The notes: generated by a model not told the origin, from the sequence alone. DNA of 64,000 bases from an uncultured Rhodospirillaceae bacterium (GCA_945952105.1 CAMFGZ010000014.1:1-64000), one strand, 5' to 3'; shown: positions 28,223 through 39,177, numbered from the stretch's first letter. Program-made: numbers and translations.

Positions 28223-29131
28223 ATGCATTCCGTTCTCCTCATCCTCAATCCCGTCGCGGGCCGGCGACGGCATGGCCTGGTCGATGCCGTCGTGCGTTGC
28301 GTGCGTGACGCGGGCTGGACGGTGGATGTGGTGGAGACGCAGGCGGCGGGCGATGCGCGGCGCCTGGCCGAGGGCTGCGATGCGGCACGGTACGGTGTCG
28401 TCGCCGTGGCGGGCGGCGACGGCACGATCAACGAGGTGGTGAACGGTCTCGCTGTCCGCGCCGCGACCGCTCCGCCGCTCGCGCTGGTGCCGCTCGGCAC
28501 GGCCAACGTGCTGGCGCAAGAACTCGGGCTGGGCGCTACCGCGCCGGCGCTGGCGCGGACGATGACCGCGGGCCGCGAGGTGCTCATGCATCCCGGCTGG
28601 GCGAGCGAGACCGGCGCACACCGCTGTTTTTCACTGATGGCAGGCGCGGGATTCGACGCCAAGGTCGTGGCCGGCGTCACCGCCCCGCTGAAGCGTCGCT
28701 GGGGCAAGGGCGCCTATGTCTGGCGCTCCCTGGTCGAGGCGCGGCGCTACCGGCCGGTGCGCTATGCCGTCGTCGTCGACGGCATGCGCTGCGAGGCGGC
28801 GTCGGTGATCGTGACACGCGCCCGTCACTATGCCGGCCCCTACGTCGTCGCACCGGCAGCGTCGCTGGACATGCCATTGCTTCACGTCTGTCTGTTCGAA
28901 CGCTGGGGCTGGACCCAGGCCCTGCGCTTCGGTGCCGCTCTCGTGAGCGGCACGCTCCCCCGCACGTCAGGCTATCGCGTGGTGGCCGGTCACCAGGTCA
29001 CGATCTCGGTCCAGAACGATGCTGGAGAAAGCCGTCGCCAGCCGGTCCAGATCGATGGCGACGATGCCTTGACCCTGCCGGTGTCGATCGGGGTTTCGTC
29101 CGAGGCCGTGCGGCTGCTGCGGCCGGGTTAA
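28223..29131 (+). CDS. Diacylglycerol/lipid kinase family protein
   Basis: A 302-residue DAGK-catalytic-domain protein. LILNPVAGRRR at the N-terminus, VAVAGGDGTINEVVNGL (the nucleotide-binding GGDGT) and LVPLGTANVLAQELG are the hallmark blocks. The family phosphorylates diacylglycerol or sphingoid-like lipids with ATP at the membrane. It is divergent from the LpxH-like/GT4 operon, so the three may act on the same lipid pool. Start at 28223 gives the family N-terminus; 28205 is in frame and possible. Confidence 0.88.
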   Translation: MHSVLLILNPVAGRRRHGLVDAVVRCVRDAGWTVDVVETQAAGDARRLAEGCDAARYGVVAVAGGDGTINEVVNGLAVRAATAPPLALVPLGTANVLAQELGLGATAPALARTMTAGREVLMHPGWASETGAHRCFSLMAGAGFDAKVVAGVTAPLKRRWGKGAYVWRSLVEARRYRPVRYAVVVDGMRCEAASVIVTRARHYAGPYVVAPAASLDMPLLHVCLFERWGWTQALRFGAALVSGTLPRTSGYRVVAGHQVTISVQNDAGESRRQPVQIDGDDALTLPVSIGVSSEAVRLLRPG

Positions 29132-29219
29132 ACAGCGCGCCGATGGTCGCGCACCCTTATGGCGGTTCTCGCAGGGCCGTTGATGGGCTAGCGAGGTGGA
29201 ACGGCGCTCGTGACCACTC

Positions 29220-30188
29220 TCAGGGCTGGAGATGCAGGCGCAGAAACTCCGCCATCTTTCGGCGCGCCAGAATTGATTCCGGCGCGTCGGGAATCCGGTC
29301 CTGAAAATTGTGCACCATGCCTTCATAGAGATCGAGCTTTGCCGAAATGCCAGCGACGTCGAGCGCCTGGTAGAAGCGTACGAAACCGCTCAACAGCGTC
29401 TCCTTCAGGCCGCCCTGGATCAGGGTTGGCGGAAATCCCTTGGAAAAGTCGCCATAGACCGGCGAAGCGTAGGGATGTTTCTGGTCCGCGGGATCGGCGA
29501 ACGCTGCCGCGGCGAACCGGGTGTGTTTCTCATACAACTGGTTAGGGTCGGCGTCGTGAAGGGTGGTTTCGGTGTCGCCGCTTGGCGTGACGTCGAGCCA
29601 TGGCGAGGCAAGGATCGCTACAGCCGGCATACCCAGTCCGCGGTCGCGCATTTTGAGCACGCTTGCGGCAGCCAACCCACCACCGGAAGAATCGCCGTAG
29701 ATTGCAATGCGTTCCAGAGGGGTGCCTTGCTCGATGAGAGCCGTAATGGCTGCGACGACTTCATCCGACATCCGGTCGTATTTGCATTGCGGCGCAAGTG
29801 TGTAGTCGATTGACACCACGCGGAGCCCGGTTTCGTGTGCAGCAACGGCTGCGCGGCCCAGCATCGAGCGTGCGCTGTACATGACGTGGGCACCGCCATG
29901 CGTGTAGACGAGAACGTTGCCGTTGGCCGCCGTGCCTCGCGCCCGGACGTCAAGCGCCGGTATCCCACCCAGCAACAGTTCGCTCACGACGACCGGGTAC
30001 CGTTCGAGGAGCGCGGTAGAACGGGCGCGCCCCTGCGTTTCGGCCCGCTGCTGCAGTTCTCGCCAAGCAGCGAAGTCAGAGGGTTCGGGAAATGCCGGCG
30101 CCAGTTTCGGATCCCGCAAGGAACGGAGAAACACCTGCGCCTCGGGCGACACGGTTTCCGGCACATGCACGAACGGCGTTTCAGTCAT
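29220..30188 (-). CDS. Alpha/beta hydrolase, HSL-type esterase
   Basis: A 322-residue esterase. The oxyanion motif appears as THGGAHVM (HGG), the nucleophile elbow as YGDSSGGGLA (GDSxGG), and the acid/His pair probably falls in DPADQ and EGMVHNF near the C-terminus. This is the hormone-sensitive-lipase branch. ATG follows AGGAGTTCGC. Codon choice is somewhat richer in A/T than in its neighbours, a mild hint of later acquisition. Natural substrate unknown. Confidence 0.88.
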   Translation of the reverse strand: MTETPFVHVPETVSPEAQVFLRSLRDPKLAPAFPEPSDFAAWRELQQRAETQGRARSTALLERYPVVVSELLLGGIPALDVRARGTAANGNVLVYTHGGAHVMYSARSMLGRAAVAAHETGLRVVSIDYTLAPQCKYDRMSDEVVAAITALIEQGTPLERIAIYGDSSGGGLAAASVLKMRDRGLGMPAVAILASPWLDVTPSGDTETTLHDADPNQLYEKHTRFAAAAFADPADQKHPYASPVYGDFSKGFPPTLIQGGLKETLLSGFVRFYQALDVAGISAKLDLYEGMVHNFQDRIPDAPESILARRKMAEFLRLHLQP

Positions 30189-30474
30189 GCGAACTCCTTT
30201 TTGGCTGCAGCCACATCGAAGTTGAGCACGGCGAAGCGTCTCGGCTTTGACCGATGGGGACAGGAATCTGACCCTGTCGGGACGGGACGGCCCGGCGAGA
30301 TCGCGCGTAGAATGGAAAAATTATCGCGGGATCTCGGGCGGCCACGATCGGGTGGCATGATCAGCCGCCCTTCGGGCATTGCTCGAATCCAGCCAAGTCA
30401 CCGAGATCCATTCGAGGTGGAGCATCGGTGCCTTCGATGGCATGGCCCTTTCCAAGGGCGGACGTGCGGCGCGC
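30189..30474. other. Gene-free stretch with small inverted repeat
   Basis: Nothing convincing is coded in these 286 bases. A short palindrome (GGGACAGG near 30257, then CCCTGTC near 30272) resembles the intergenic GGGTCAG/CTGACCC-type repeats of other proteobacteria. A possible 64-residue reverse ORF (30185-30379) has no supporting SD or motif. Confidence 0.4.
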
Positions 30475-31695
30475 CTACCGCACCGCCTGGAGGCGGCGGA
30501 TCGATTCCTGTGTCGGATGTCCGTCGGCGGGCAGGGCCTGCTGCTGCTGGAACAGGCGCAGCGCCGAACGTGTCTTGGGGCCGAGCAGCCCGTCGGTTTC
30601 GTCCTTGTAGAGGCCAAGCCGCGCCAGCCGGTTCTGCATGTCGATGACGGTGTCGCGTGAGATCGGCGCATCGTCGGCCGGTGCGGAAGCCTGGACCGGC
30701 GGGCCCCCTGCGATCTGGCGCGCGAGGATGCCGACCGAAAGCGCGTAGAGCGTGGAGCGGTTCCAGTTCATAACCGCCTTGAAGTTTGGATAGATGATGA
30801 AGGCCGGCCCGCGGAAGCCGGCGGGCAGCAGGATCGAGGCGGCATCGTCGACCGCGGGCAGCGCGCCGCCGTTCATCTTCCTGACGCCGAGGGCCGACCA
30901 GGCCTTTACCGGCTTCTCGACCGTCGTGTCTGCCTGTTCCAGCGGGAAATTGGCCGGAAGCATCACTTCCTCGCTCGACGGCAGGCCGGGCTTGAAGCCG
31001 ATGCCGCGCAGGAAGTTTGCCGCCGAGGCAAAGGCGTCCGGCAGGCTGTTCCAGATGTCGATCCTGCCGTTGCCGTCGCGATCGACCGCCCACTTGGTGA
31101 AGGTGGAAGGCATGAACTGCATGTTGCCCATCGCACCGGCCCACGAGCCGCGCATCTGGTCGCTGGTCATGTGGTTGTTGTTGAGGATGCGAAGCGCCTG
31201 GACCGTCTCGTTGCTGAAGAATTCCCGGCGCTTGGTCATGCAGGCGAGCGTCGCGACCGAGCGCACGACGCGGAAATCGCCCATGTAGGTGCCGTAGTTC
31301 GTCTCTATGCCCCAGAAGGCCATCAGGTACTGCGGCGGCACGCCATACTCGGCCTGCAGCTGGTCGAGCAGCGCGCGGTGCTGCGCCATCTTCTGCTGGC
31401 CCTTCTGGATGCGGTCGAGCGACACGGTGCCGCCGACATACTTCGCATAGGTCAGCGAGAATTCGGGCTGGCGGTTGTCGAGGTCGATCACCTTCTGGTC
31501 GGGCGTCAGGCCCTGGAAGGCGCGGTCGACGATCTGTGCCGGCACGCCCTGCTTCAGCGCATCGGCCTTGATGCTGTTCAGGCAGTCGCGGAAGCCACCA
31601 TCCTGGGCTTGCGCGCTCTCGGCCCCAAAGAATGCTGAGATGCACAGAAGCGCCGTCGTTGCGGCGAGGATTCTTGCGTTGGGCATGAGGATCAT
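30475..31695 (-). CDS. Lytic murein transglycosylase, MltB family
   Basis: A 406-residue exported enzyme that cuts peptidoglycan between MurNAc and GlcNAc, leaving 1,6-anhydro ends. The signal peptide ends near residue 30 (SAQAQ). The SLT_2 domain has the catalytic Glu131 in FWGIETNYG, then GAMGNMQFMPSTF and a DGNGRIDIWNSLPDA block. A peptidoglycan-binding domain covers about 345-404 (MQNRLARLGLY, DGLLGPKTRSALRLFQ). No lipobox, so it is probably soluble in the periplasm. Confidence 0.93.
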   Translation of the reverse strand: MILMPNARILAATTALLCISAFFGAESAQAQDGGFRDCLNSIKADALKQGVPAQIVDRAFQGLTPDQKVIDLDNRQPEFSLTYAKYVGGTVSLDRIQKGQQKMAQHRALLDQLQAEYGVPPQYLMAFWGIETNYGTYMGDFRVVRSVATLACMTKRREFFSNETVQALRILNNNHMTSDQMRGSWAGAMGNMQFMPSTFTKWAVDRDGNGRIDIWNSLPDAFASAANFLRGIGFKPGLPSSEEVMLPANFPLEQADTTVEKPVKAWSALGVRKMNGGALPAVDDAASILLPAGFRGPAFIIYPNFKAVMNWNRSTLYALSVGILARQIAGGPPVQASAPADDAPISRDTVIDMQNRLARLGLYKDETDGLLGPKTRSALRLFQQQQALPADGHPTQESIRRLQAVR

Positions 31696-31708
31696 GCCCG
31701 GGACTTTA

Positions 31709-33196
31709 TCACGAGCCGGCGACCGTCAGCCCTTCAATTCTCAGTGTCGGGGCGTTGGTCGAGCTCTTGAATTCGAGGTCGTTCGCCGCGGTCATGTTGA
31801 GAAACATGTCCTTCAGGTTTCCGGCGACGGTGATGCCGCTCACCGGCCAGGCGAGCTTGCCGTTCTCGATCCAGAAACCCGAGGCGCCGCGGCTGTAATC
31901 GCCGGTCACGCCGTTGACACCGAAGCCGATCATGTCGGTGATGTAGAGGCCGCTCTTGATGTCGCCGATGAGCTCGGCGACCGAGAGCTTGCCTTTTTCC
32001 AGATAGAAGTTGGACGTGGTCGGCGAGGGCGGACCCGAGACGCCGCGCGAGGCATGGCCGGTCGGCTTCAGGTTGAGCTGGCGCGCGGCCGCGAGGTCGA
32101 GCAGCCAGGTGGTGAGCACGCCGTCGTCGATCACCGCGCGCCGCGACGTCGCCAGGCCCTCGGCATCGAACGGCCGGCTGCCGAGCCCGCGCTTGCGCAA
32201 GGGATTGTCGAGGATGCGGATGCCCTCGGCGAACACGCGCTCGCCCATCTTGTCCTTGAGGAACGACGTGCCGCGCGCCACGGCGCGGCCGTTAATCGCG
32301 CCGGCGAGATGGCCCACCAGCCCGCCCGAGACGCGACGATCGTAGATCACCGGCACGCGTGCGCTCTGTGCCTTGCGCGGGTTGAGGCGGCGCACCACGA
32401 ACTTGCCGGCGTTGCGGCCGACCTTCACGGGCGACATCAGGTCCTCGAGGTGGACCGCGCTGGTCCATTCGTAGTCGCGCTCCATGCCGGTGCCCTCGCC
32501 GCCCAGCACCGAGCAGGAAAGCGAGAAGCCGCTGCGGCGATAGCCGCCCGTAAAGCCGTTGCTGGCCGCCAGCATCACCGAGGTGCGACCCCAGCCGGCC
32601 TCGGCCCCCTCGGAGTTGGTGACGCCCTTCACCGCGCGCGCCGCATCCTCGGCCTCGCCTGCCATGGCGAGCAGCTTCTTGGCCGTCGGGCGCGTCCTGT
32701 CGTCGAGATCGAGGTCGGGCCACGCATGCGTCAGCAGCTCCTCCGGCGCGAGGCCGCAGGTCGGGTCTTCCGGCACGGCGCGCGCCATGTCGACGGCGCG
32801 GCTTGCCAGCTCCCGCAGCGAGGCGGGCGCGAAGTCGGTCGAGGAAACGAAGGCCTGGCGCTTGCCCACGAAGACGCGCAGGCCGAGGTCGCGACCTTCG
32901 CTGCTCTCGAGCTTCTCGCGCTTGCCCAGCCGCTGCGCGACCGAGATCGACTCGCCGTTGACGTAGAGCGCGTCGGCCGCGTCGGCACCTTTCTCCTTCG
33001 CCCACTTGATGAGATCGTTCAGCAGATTGGCGTCGGGCGCGCCGGCCGGCCGCGCGGCGTGCGTGATTCTCGCGGGCTTCCCGGCCGCCGTCTTCGGTGC
33101 GGCCTTCTTGGCCACCTTGCGGGCGGCGGGCTTGGCCGATGTCTTTACCGGCTTTTTCGGAGAGGGTTTCGGAGCGGTCTTCTTCGCTTTGGCCAT
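31709..33196 (-). CDS. pmbA: PmbA/TldE metalloprotease subunit with Lys/Ala-rich N-terminal extension
   Basis: A 495-residue TldE/PmbA homologue. It has the family blocks (ADALYVNGESISV, NSEGAEAGWGRTSV, DYEWTSAVHLEDL, GDYSRGASGFWIENG) but no HExxxH, as expected for the subunit that pairs with TldD. TldD is in this window at 59147-60592. Residues 1-48 are almost only Lys, Ala, Pro, Thr and Arg, like a histone H1 tail, and are not part of the usual family length. It follows the transglycosylase direction with a 13-base gap. Confidence 0.9.
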   Translation of the reverse strand: MAKAKKTAPKPSPKKPVKTSAKPAARKVAKKAAPKTAAGKPARITHAARPAGAPDANLLNDLIKWAKEKGADAADALYVNGESISVAQRLGKREKLESSEGRDLGLRVFVGKRQAFVSSTDFAPASLRELASRAVDMARAVPEDPTCGLAPEELLTHAWPDLDLDDRTRPTAKKLLAMAGEAEDAARAVKGVTNSEGAEAGWGRTSVMLAASNGFTGGYRRSGFSLSCSVLGGEGTGMERDYEWTSAVHLEDLMSPVKVGRNAGKFVVRRLNPRKAQSARVPVIYDRRVSGGLVGHLAGAINGRAVARGTSFLKDKMGERVFAEGIRILDNPLRKRGLGSRPFDAEGLATSRRAVIDDGVLTTWLLDLAAARQLNLKPTGHASRGVSGPPSPTTSNFYLEKGKLSVAELIGDIKSGLYITDMIGFGVNGVTGDYSRGASGFWIENGKLAWPVSGITVAGNLKDMFLNMTAANDLEFKSSTNAPTLRIEGLTVAGS

Positions 33197-33212
33197 GGCT
33201 CCGTTCTACGCG

Positions 33213-33536
33213 CTAACGGCCCGTGTCGTCGAGATAGTAGGAGAAGAACAGTACACCCGTCGCGGCGATGCCGAGTGTCCAGAACACGGCACGCACGAAG
33301 TCGGCGAGCGTCGCATGCCCGGGCCACAGGCGTTCGACCGCATCGCCCGCGAACTGGTGGCCGAGGATGCCGATCATCGTGCCCAGCATGAGCGACAGCG
33401 CGGCGTTCCACACATGACGGACGCCGCGCATGACCGGCCCTTCCTGTCGCCGGTGAGGCGAGCCGAGGCCCGATGGGACGGAGATGTTCGAATTGGCGGC
33501 CGGCGGCGGCGCGGCGCCAGGGCGGGCAGAGGACAT
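33213..33536 (-). CDS. Small two-helix membrane protein
   Basis: A 107-residue protein. A Pro/Ala/Ser-rich N-terminal tail (about 1-33) is followed by two likely transmembrane helices, WNAALSLMLGTMIGILGHQF and VFWTLGIAATGVLFFSYYL. No catalytic motif. It is upstream of pmbA by 16 bases in the same direction, so it may share its transcript. Function unknown. Confidence 0.65.
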   Translation of the reverse strand: MSSARPGAAPPPAANSNISVPSGLGSPHRRQEGPVMRGVRHVWNAALSLMLGTMIGILGHQFAGDAVERLWPGHATLADFVRAVFWTLGIAATGVLFFSYYLDDTGR

Positions 33537-33553
33537 GCCCGCACTATAGCCTA

Positions 33554-33796
33554 TCAGTCGCCCGCGTAGTTGATGCCGGCCTCGGTCTCGTTGATGGCCG
33601 CGTTGACCAGGTTGATGGCGCGGTCGCGATGGCCGCCCTTGTTGGGACGCGCCTGGATGAGTTCGGCGCGGGCGGCCTGCAGGGAGCTCAAGGCCGCCTG
33701 CATGTTGGGCTGGTTGGCACCGGCGGCGCAGGCGCCGATGACGGCCCCGATCGCGAGGCTGACGGCCGAAATCTTCACGGACGAGCTGATCTTCAT
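33554..33796 (-). CDS. Small predicted lipoprotein
   Basis: An 80-residue exported protein. The signal has a lipobox-like IGAC at residues 20-23, so Cys23 could carry a lipid; without lipidation it would still be exported. The mature part has the pattern MQAALSSLQAARAEL, then PNKGGHRDRAINLVNAAI, seen in a family of small alphaproteobacterial and burkholderial envelope proteins of unknown role. The ATG follows GGAGTG. A leuA terminator lies just upstream. Confidence 0.75.
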   Translation of the reverse strand: MKISSSVKISAVSLAIGAVIGACAAGANQPNMQAALSSLQAARAELIQARPNKGGHRDRAINLVNAAINETEAGINYAGD

Positions 33797-33807
33797 CGTT
33801 CACTCCA

Positions 33808-33837
33808 AACAAAACGGGCGGGGAAATCCCCGCCCGT
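33808..33837 (-). terminator. Intrinsic terminator after leuA
   Basis: A 10-bp perfect stem (33814-33823 and 33828-33837) with loop AAAT lies 33 bases past the leuA stop. On the reverse strand it is followed by TTTTGTTT. Confidence 0.9.
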
Positions 33838-33869
33838 GATGCTAATCGTTCGCAACGCCGTCGCCACGC

Positions 33870-35720
<1,851 letters not shown>

Positions 35721-35756
35721 TCAGCCAATAAGTCGTAGCGTCGTCAGTCGCAGCAT
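35721..35756 (-). promoter_or_regulatory. Candidate leucine-rich leader peptide for leuA
   Basis: An 11-codon ORF (MLRLTTLRLIG) ends 148 bases before the leuA start. Four of its codons are Leu, including the rarer CTA and CTT. An in-frame ATG at 35771 would make it 16 codons. A TTGACG hexamer upstream could drive it with very little 5-prime leader. The downstream RNA has a GACAA/TTGTC stem and a pyrimidine-rich TTTCTTTTAT run, but I cannot find a strong terminator stem before that run, so attenuation is not proved. Confidence 0.4.
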
Positions 35757-35938
35757 GTTGGGCGCGAACATCGTTGATTTGGACGACGGCGTCAACCCGG
35801 AGTGTACGCTGAATTTCAGAGGGTCATCGATGACGGAAGGGAGCACCCGCACAGTGACTCTCCCCCTTTGCGCACGATTATGCGGCCACCGGGATGACAT
35901 CGTTCGTTGATCGGCGCCCTGCGCCGATGCCGACACAT

Positions 35939-35968
35939 TGTCATCCCGAGCGTAAGCGAGGGACCTTT
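35939..35968. repeat. Single copy of dispersed 29-base repeat
   Basis: This 30-base copy matches the arms at 25024-25092 apart from a one-base insertion (GTAAGC instead of GTAGC or GCAGC). No inverted partner is beside it. Confidence 0.8.
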
Positions 35969-36043
35969 CGCCCTTCTCAGAACGCCAACCCGCACGGCCT
36001 TTTGAAGCAAGTGCGATACCACGACCGTCGCGGGGGCAAAAAA

Positions 36044-36352
36044 CTAACGCAGCGGGACGTCGATGCCGATGCTCAGGTTGCCGCCGCGCGGGTAAGCCGG
36101 GCCGTAGACGGGCGCATAGGCGACCGGCGGGGCATAGACCGGAGCGGGATAGACCACGACGGGGCGTGGTGCGTAGTAGACCGGGCGTGGGGGCTGAACG
36201 ACGATGACCTCGCCGTCATGGTGGTGGTGGTGGTGCTTGTGGTGATGCCCCCGGCCTTTCTTCCAGTCCCCGGCCATCGCGGCCGAAGCCGTGAGCATCA
36301 TGGCGCCCGCCACTGCGAGCGAACCGGCCAGACGCAGGACCTCGAGATTCAT
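36044..36352 (-). CDS. Secreted His-rich PXPV-repeat protein
   Basis: A 102-residue protein. A signal peptide ends at about residue 25 (SAAMA). It is followed by GDWKKGRG and a His-rich run with nine His in eleven residues, then by proline-rich PXPV-type repeats (RPVYYAPRPVVVYPAPVYAP) and a C-terminal GNLSIGIDVP tail. The His run could bind Ni, Zn or Cu in the periplasm. The ATG follows GAGGAG. PXPV proteins are common in this class and of unknown function. Confidence 0.75.
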   Translation of the reverse strand: MNLEVLRLAGSLAVAGAMMLTASAAMAGDWKKGRGHHHKHHHHHHDGEVIVVQPPRPVYYAPRPVVVYPAPVYAPPVAYAPVYGPAYPRGGNLSIGIDVPLR

Positions 36353-36473
36353 TTTTCGAACTCCTCTGCTGCAGGGTGAAACGCCTGCAGGAGGACGATG
36401 TTGCCAGCGAATTGGCCCTCGGACGGTGACTAACTTGTGGTAAGCCGAAGCGGAAAGCGGGAGGAATTTCCAT

Positions 36474-37667
36474 ATGGCAGGTCCGTTGGACGGCGTTCGC
36501 ATCCTCGATTGCACGACCGTCGTGCTGGGCCCCTGGGCGGCGCAGCAATTGGGCGATCTCGGGGCAGACGTCATCAAGATCGAACCGCCCGAGGGCGACA
36601 CGACGCGCGTACTGGGCCCGGCGCGCAACCCCGGCATGGCCGCCTTCTATCTCGGCTGCAACCGCTCCAAGCGCTCGATCGTGCTCGACCTCAAGCAGGA
36701 GGCCGGCCGCGCCGCGCTGTTCAAGCTGGCCGAGACTGCCGACGTGATCATGCACAACTACCGGCCCGAGCCCGCCAAGCGTCTCGGCGTCGAGTACGAG
36801 AAGTTCGAGAAGATCAATCCGCGCCTCGTCTATCTCGCGACCTACGGCTATCGCTCGGCCGGTCCGATGGGCCCGAAGGCGGCGTATGACGACATCATCC
36901 AGGCGGGTTCCGGTCTCGCCGCCTTGCAGACGGTCGTGGCCGGCCAGCCGCGCTTCCTGCCGACCATCGTGGCCGACAAGACGAGCTCCAACGGCGTCGT
37001 CTCGGCGTTGCTGGCGGCCCTGTTCGCGCGCGAGCGCACCGGCAAGGGGCAGGCCGTAGAGGTGCCGATGTACGAGACGCTCGTCTCCTTCGTGATGGTC
37101 GAGCATCTCTACGGCGAGACCTTCAAGCCGGCGCTCGACACGCCGGGCTACAAGCGCGTGCTCAACAAGGAGCGCCGTCCCTATCCGTCGAAGGATGGCT
37201 ACTTCGCGCTGCTGCCCTATACCGACGGCCACTGGCGCGAGTTCTGCACCCTGGTCGGCCGCGAGGATCTGGCGAAGGACGAGCGCTTCCAGGGCATGGC
37301 CAACCGCCTGAAGAACGTCGAGCAGTATTACTCGACCCTGGCCGGCCTGTGCGCCGAGCGAACCAATGCCGAATGGGTGGAGCTGCTCAAGAATTCCAAC
37401 GTGCCGCACGGGCCGGTGAACACGCTCGACGACCTGTTCGTCGATCCGCAGCTCGAGGCGACCGGCTTCTGGAAGGAAGTTGATCATCCCACCGAAGGCA
37501 GGCTGCGCATGCCCGACATCCCGCCGCGCTTCAGCAAGACTCCGCCCGAGGTCACGCGGCTTCAGCCGCGCCTTGGCGAGCACAGTATCGAAGTCCTCCG
37601 GGAGGCCGGCTTTACGCAGGGCGAAATCGACGCCATGCTCAAGTCAGGCGCGACCAGGACGGTCTAG
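36474..37667 (+). CDS. CaiB/BaiF family CoA-transferase (Bug-linked copy)
   Basis: A 397-residue type III CoA-transferase. The N-terminus is MAGPLDGVRILDCTTVVLGP, the CoA-binding block GADVIKIEPPEGD follows, and Asp140 in AYDDIIQAGSG is the expected nucleophile. It is distinct from the copy at 57-1280. A Bug-type receptor follows after 41 bases, the usual pairing of an uptake receptor with acid activation. A degraded copy of its 3-prime end precedes the second Bug gene at 39412. Confidence 0.93.
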   Translation: MAGPLDGVRILDCTTVVLGPWAAQQLGDLGADVIKIEPPEGDTTRVLGPARNPGMAAFYLGCNRSKRSIVLDLKQEAGRAALFKLAETADVIMHNYRPEPAKRLGVEYEKFEKINPRLVYLATYGYRSAGPMGPKAAYDDIIQAGSGLAALQTVVAGQPRFLPTIVADKTSSNGVVSALLAALFARERTGKGQAVEVPMYETLVSFVMVEHLYGETFKPALDTPGYKRVLNKERRPYPSKDGYFALLPYTDGHWREFCTLVGREDLAKDERFQGMANRLKNVEQYYSTLAGLCAERTNAEWVELLKNSNVPHGPVNTLDDLFVDPQLEATGFWKEVDHPTEGRLRMPDIPPRFSKTPPEVTRLQPRLGEHSIEVLREAGFTQGEIDAMLKSGATRTV

Positions 37668-37708
37668 ACCGTATCGACAAAGAGTCGCTGCCGGATCGGG
37701 AGGCGACC

Positions 37709-38698
37709 ATGATCGTGCGGGCAACGCGGCGGAATCTGCTGCGCTACGGATCGTTGTCGGCGCTGGCGGCCGCTTTGCCGGCACCGGCCATCGCGCAAGC
37801 CTGGCCATCGAAGCCGATCAGGATCGTCTGCACCTATCCGGCCGGCGGGCTCACCGACATCTTCGCCCGCGCCTACGGCGAGTACGTCGCGGAGAAGACC
37901 GGCCAGCCGGTGATCGTGGAGAACAAGGCGGGTGCCGCCGGTGCGATCGGCGCGGAGATCGTCAAGCAGTCGGCGCCCGACGGCTACACGCTGATGTTCA
38001 CCAACTCCACGACGATGGTGCAGAACAAGGCGCTGTTCAAGAAGCTGCCCTACGACCCCGACAAGGACTTCGCGCTTGTCGCCTGGTTCAACACCGGCCA
38101 TCTGCCGACCATGGTGAACAAGGACATTCCGGTGAAGAACGTCGCGGAGTTCGCCGCCTGGGCGCAGGGCAAAAAGGTCTCGCTTGCCACCTACGGCATC
38201 GGCTCCTTCGCGCACATCGTCACCGAAACGCTGAACCGGCATTACGGTTTGAAGATGGAGGCCGTCCACTATCGCGGAGAATCTGCGATGTGGCAGGACG
38301 TTGCTTCCGGCGCAGTGCAGGGCGCCACCGGCAGCTATGCCTCCGGCGCGGCGGTGCTGCAGGCGGGTAGCGTGAAGCCGATCGCGGTGCCGACGATGGT
38401 GCGCATGAAGAAGCTGCCCGACGTCGCGACCTTCTACGAGCAGGGGCTGACCGAGAAGGCGTTCCAGATCCGCGGCTGGGTCGGCTGCGCAGCGCCTGCC
38501 GGCACTCCGCCCGAGGTGGTGCAGAAACTGTCGTCACTGATGGTCGAAGCCGGGAGGACCGAGCGCGTCCATAGGGTCAACGACACTTTCGCCATCGACG
38601 AGGGCGCGCGCGATGCGGCCTACTTCCGCCAGGTTCTCGACCAGGAGGGCCCGGTGTCGATCGAGGTCCTCAAGAGCCTGAATATCGAGCCTCAATGA
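37709..38698 (+). CDS. Bug family (TctC-like) solute receptor, copy 1
   Basis: A 329-residue periplasmic binding protein for tripartite tricarboxylate-type transporters. The signal has a twin-arginine look (RRNLLRYGS) and ends at PAIAQ near residue 30. Family blocks: KPIRIVCTYPAGGLTD, VIVENKAGAAGAIGAE and LKKLPYDPDKDF-like spacing. No TctA/TctB membrane genes are present nearby, a normal situation for Bug proteins. It probably binds a carboxylate destined for the adjacent CoA-transferase. Confidence 0.92.
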   Translation: MIVRATRRNLLRYGSLSALAAALPAPAIAQAWPSKPIRIVCTYPAGGLTDIFARAYGEYVAEKTGQPVIVENKAGAAGAIGAEIVKQSAPDGYTLMFTNSTTMVQNKALFKKLPYDPDKDFALVAWFNTGHLPTMVNKDIPVKNVAEFAAWAQGKKVSLATYGIGSFAHIVTETLNRHYGLKMEAVHYRGESAMWQDVASGAVQGATGSYASGAAVLQAGSVKPIAVPTMVRMKKLPDVATFYEQGLTEKAFQIRGWVGCAAPAGTPPEVVQKLSSLMVEAGRTERVHRVNDTFAIDEGARDAAYFRQVLDQEGPVSIEVLKSLNIEPQ

Positions 38699-38793
38699 GC
38701 CACCCTGTGCTGCGAGGTGCACCAAGCGAATCGAATGGTGCATCCGTGGTCGGCGAGGGGCCTTCGCTGCGCTCACGAGGACATGAGGGGCGC

Positions 38794-39177
38794 TCACGCC
38801 CTCGAAGTCTTCGCGAGCCAATCCCTTGCTTCGGGTTCGTCGGTGAAGAGGCGGAAGCGTCGGGACGTGCCTACACGCTGCTTCAGCAGGATCGCCATGT
38901 CGAGCATGAGCGGCGGTGGGTTCTTTCCCACCAGAAGGGCGACCGGACCCGATGTGGTGGGGGCGGTGTTGCGCATGAGCAGGCCGACGGCCTGCAGGTC
39001 ATCGCCGCTAAACTCGATATCGGTCTGGCGCAGGTCGAAAAGTTTGCCGTAGCCGACGGCGCCGCCCACCTGCGTGGCTCTCATGTACGACCGGAGAAAT
39101 GCAAGGTCGAATACGCCGACTCCGCGCACAATGACGATCCCGGCTTCTTTGAGGATCGACCAACCTAACGCTGGCAT
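38794..39177 (-). CDS. SpoIIAA/STAS-like hypothetical protein
   Basis: A 127-residue soluble protein. The layout (IVIVRGVGVFDLAFLRSYM, then KLFDLRQTD, then GPVALLVGKN and RRFRLFTDEPEARDWL) matches small alphaproteobacterial SpoIIAA/STAS-like proteins of unknown role. It is on the reverse strand between two Bug receptor genes, which are forward. The ATG at 39177 is preferred; the extension to 39285 is poor coding sequence. Confidence 0.6.
   Translation of the reverse strand: MPALGWSILKEAGIVIVRGVGVFDLAFLRSYMRATQVGGAVGYGKLFDLRQTDIEFSGDDLQAVGLLMRNTAPTTSGPVALLVGKNPPPLMLDMAILLKQRVGTSRRFRLFTDEPEARDWLAKTSRA

Noticed and set aside
31475..33391. 638-codon forward ORF
   Set aside because: Runs antisense across pmbA and part of the transglycosylase; no start signal or domain.
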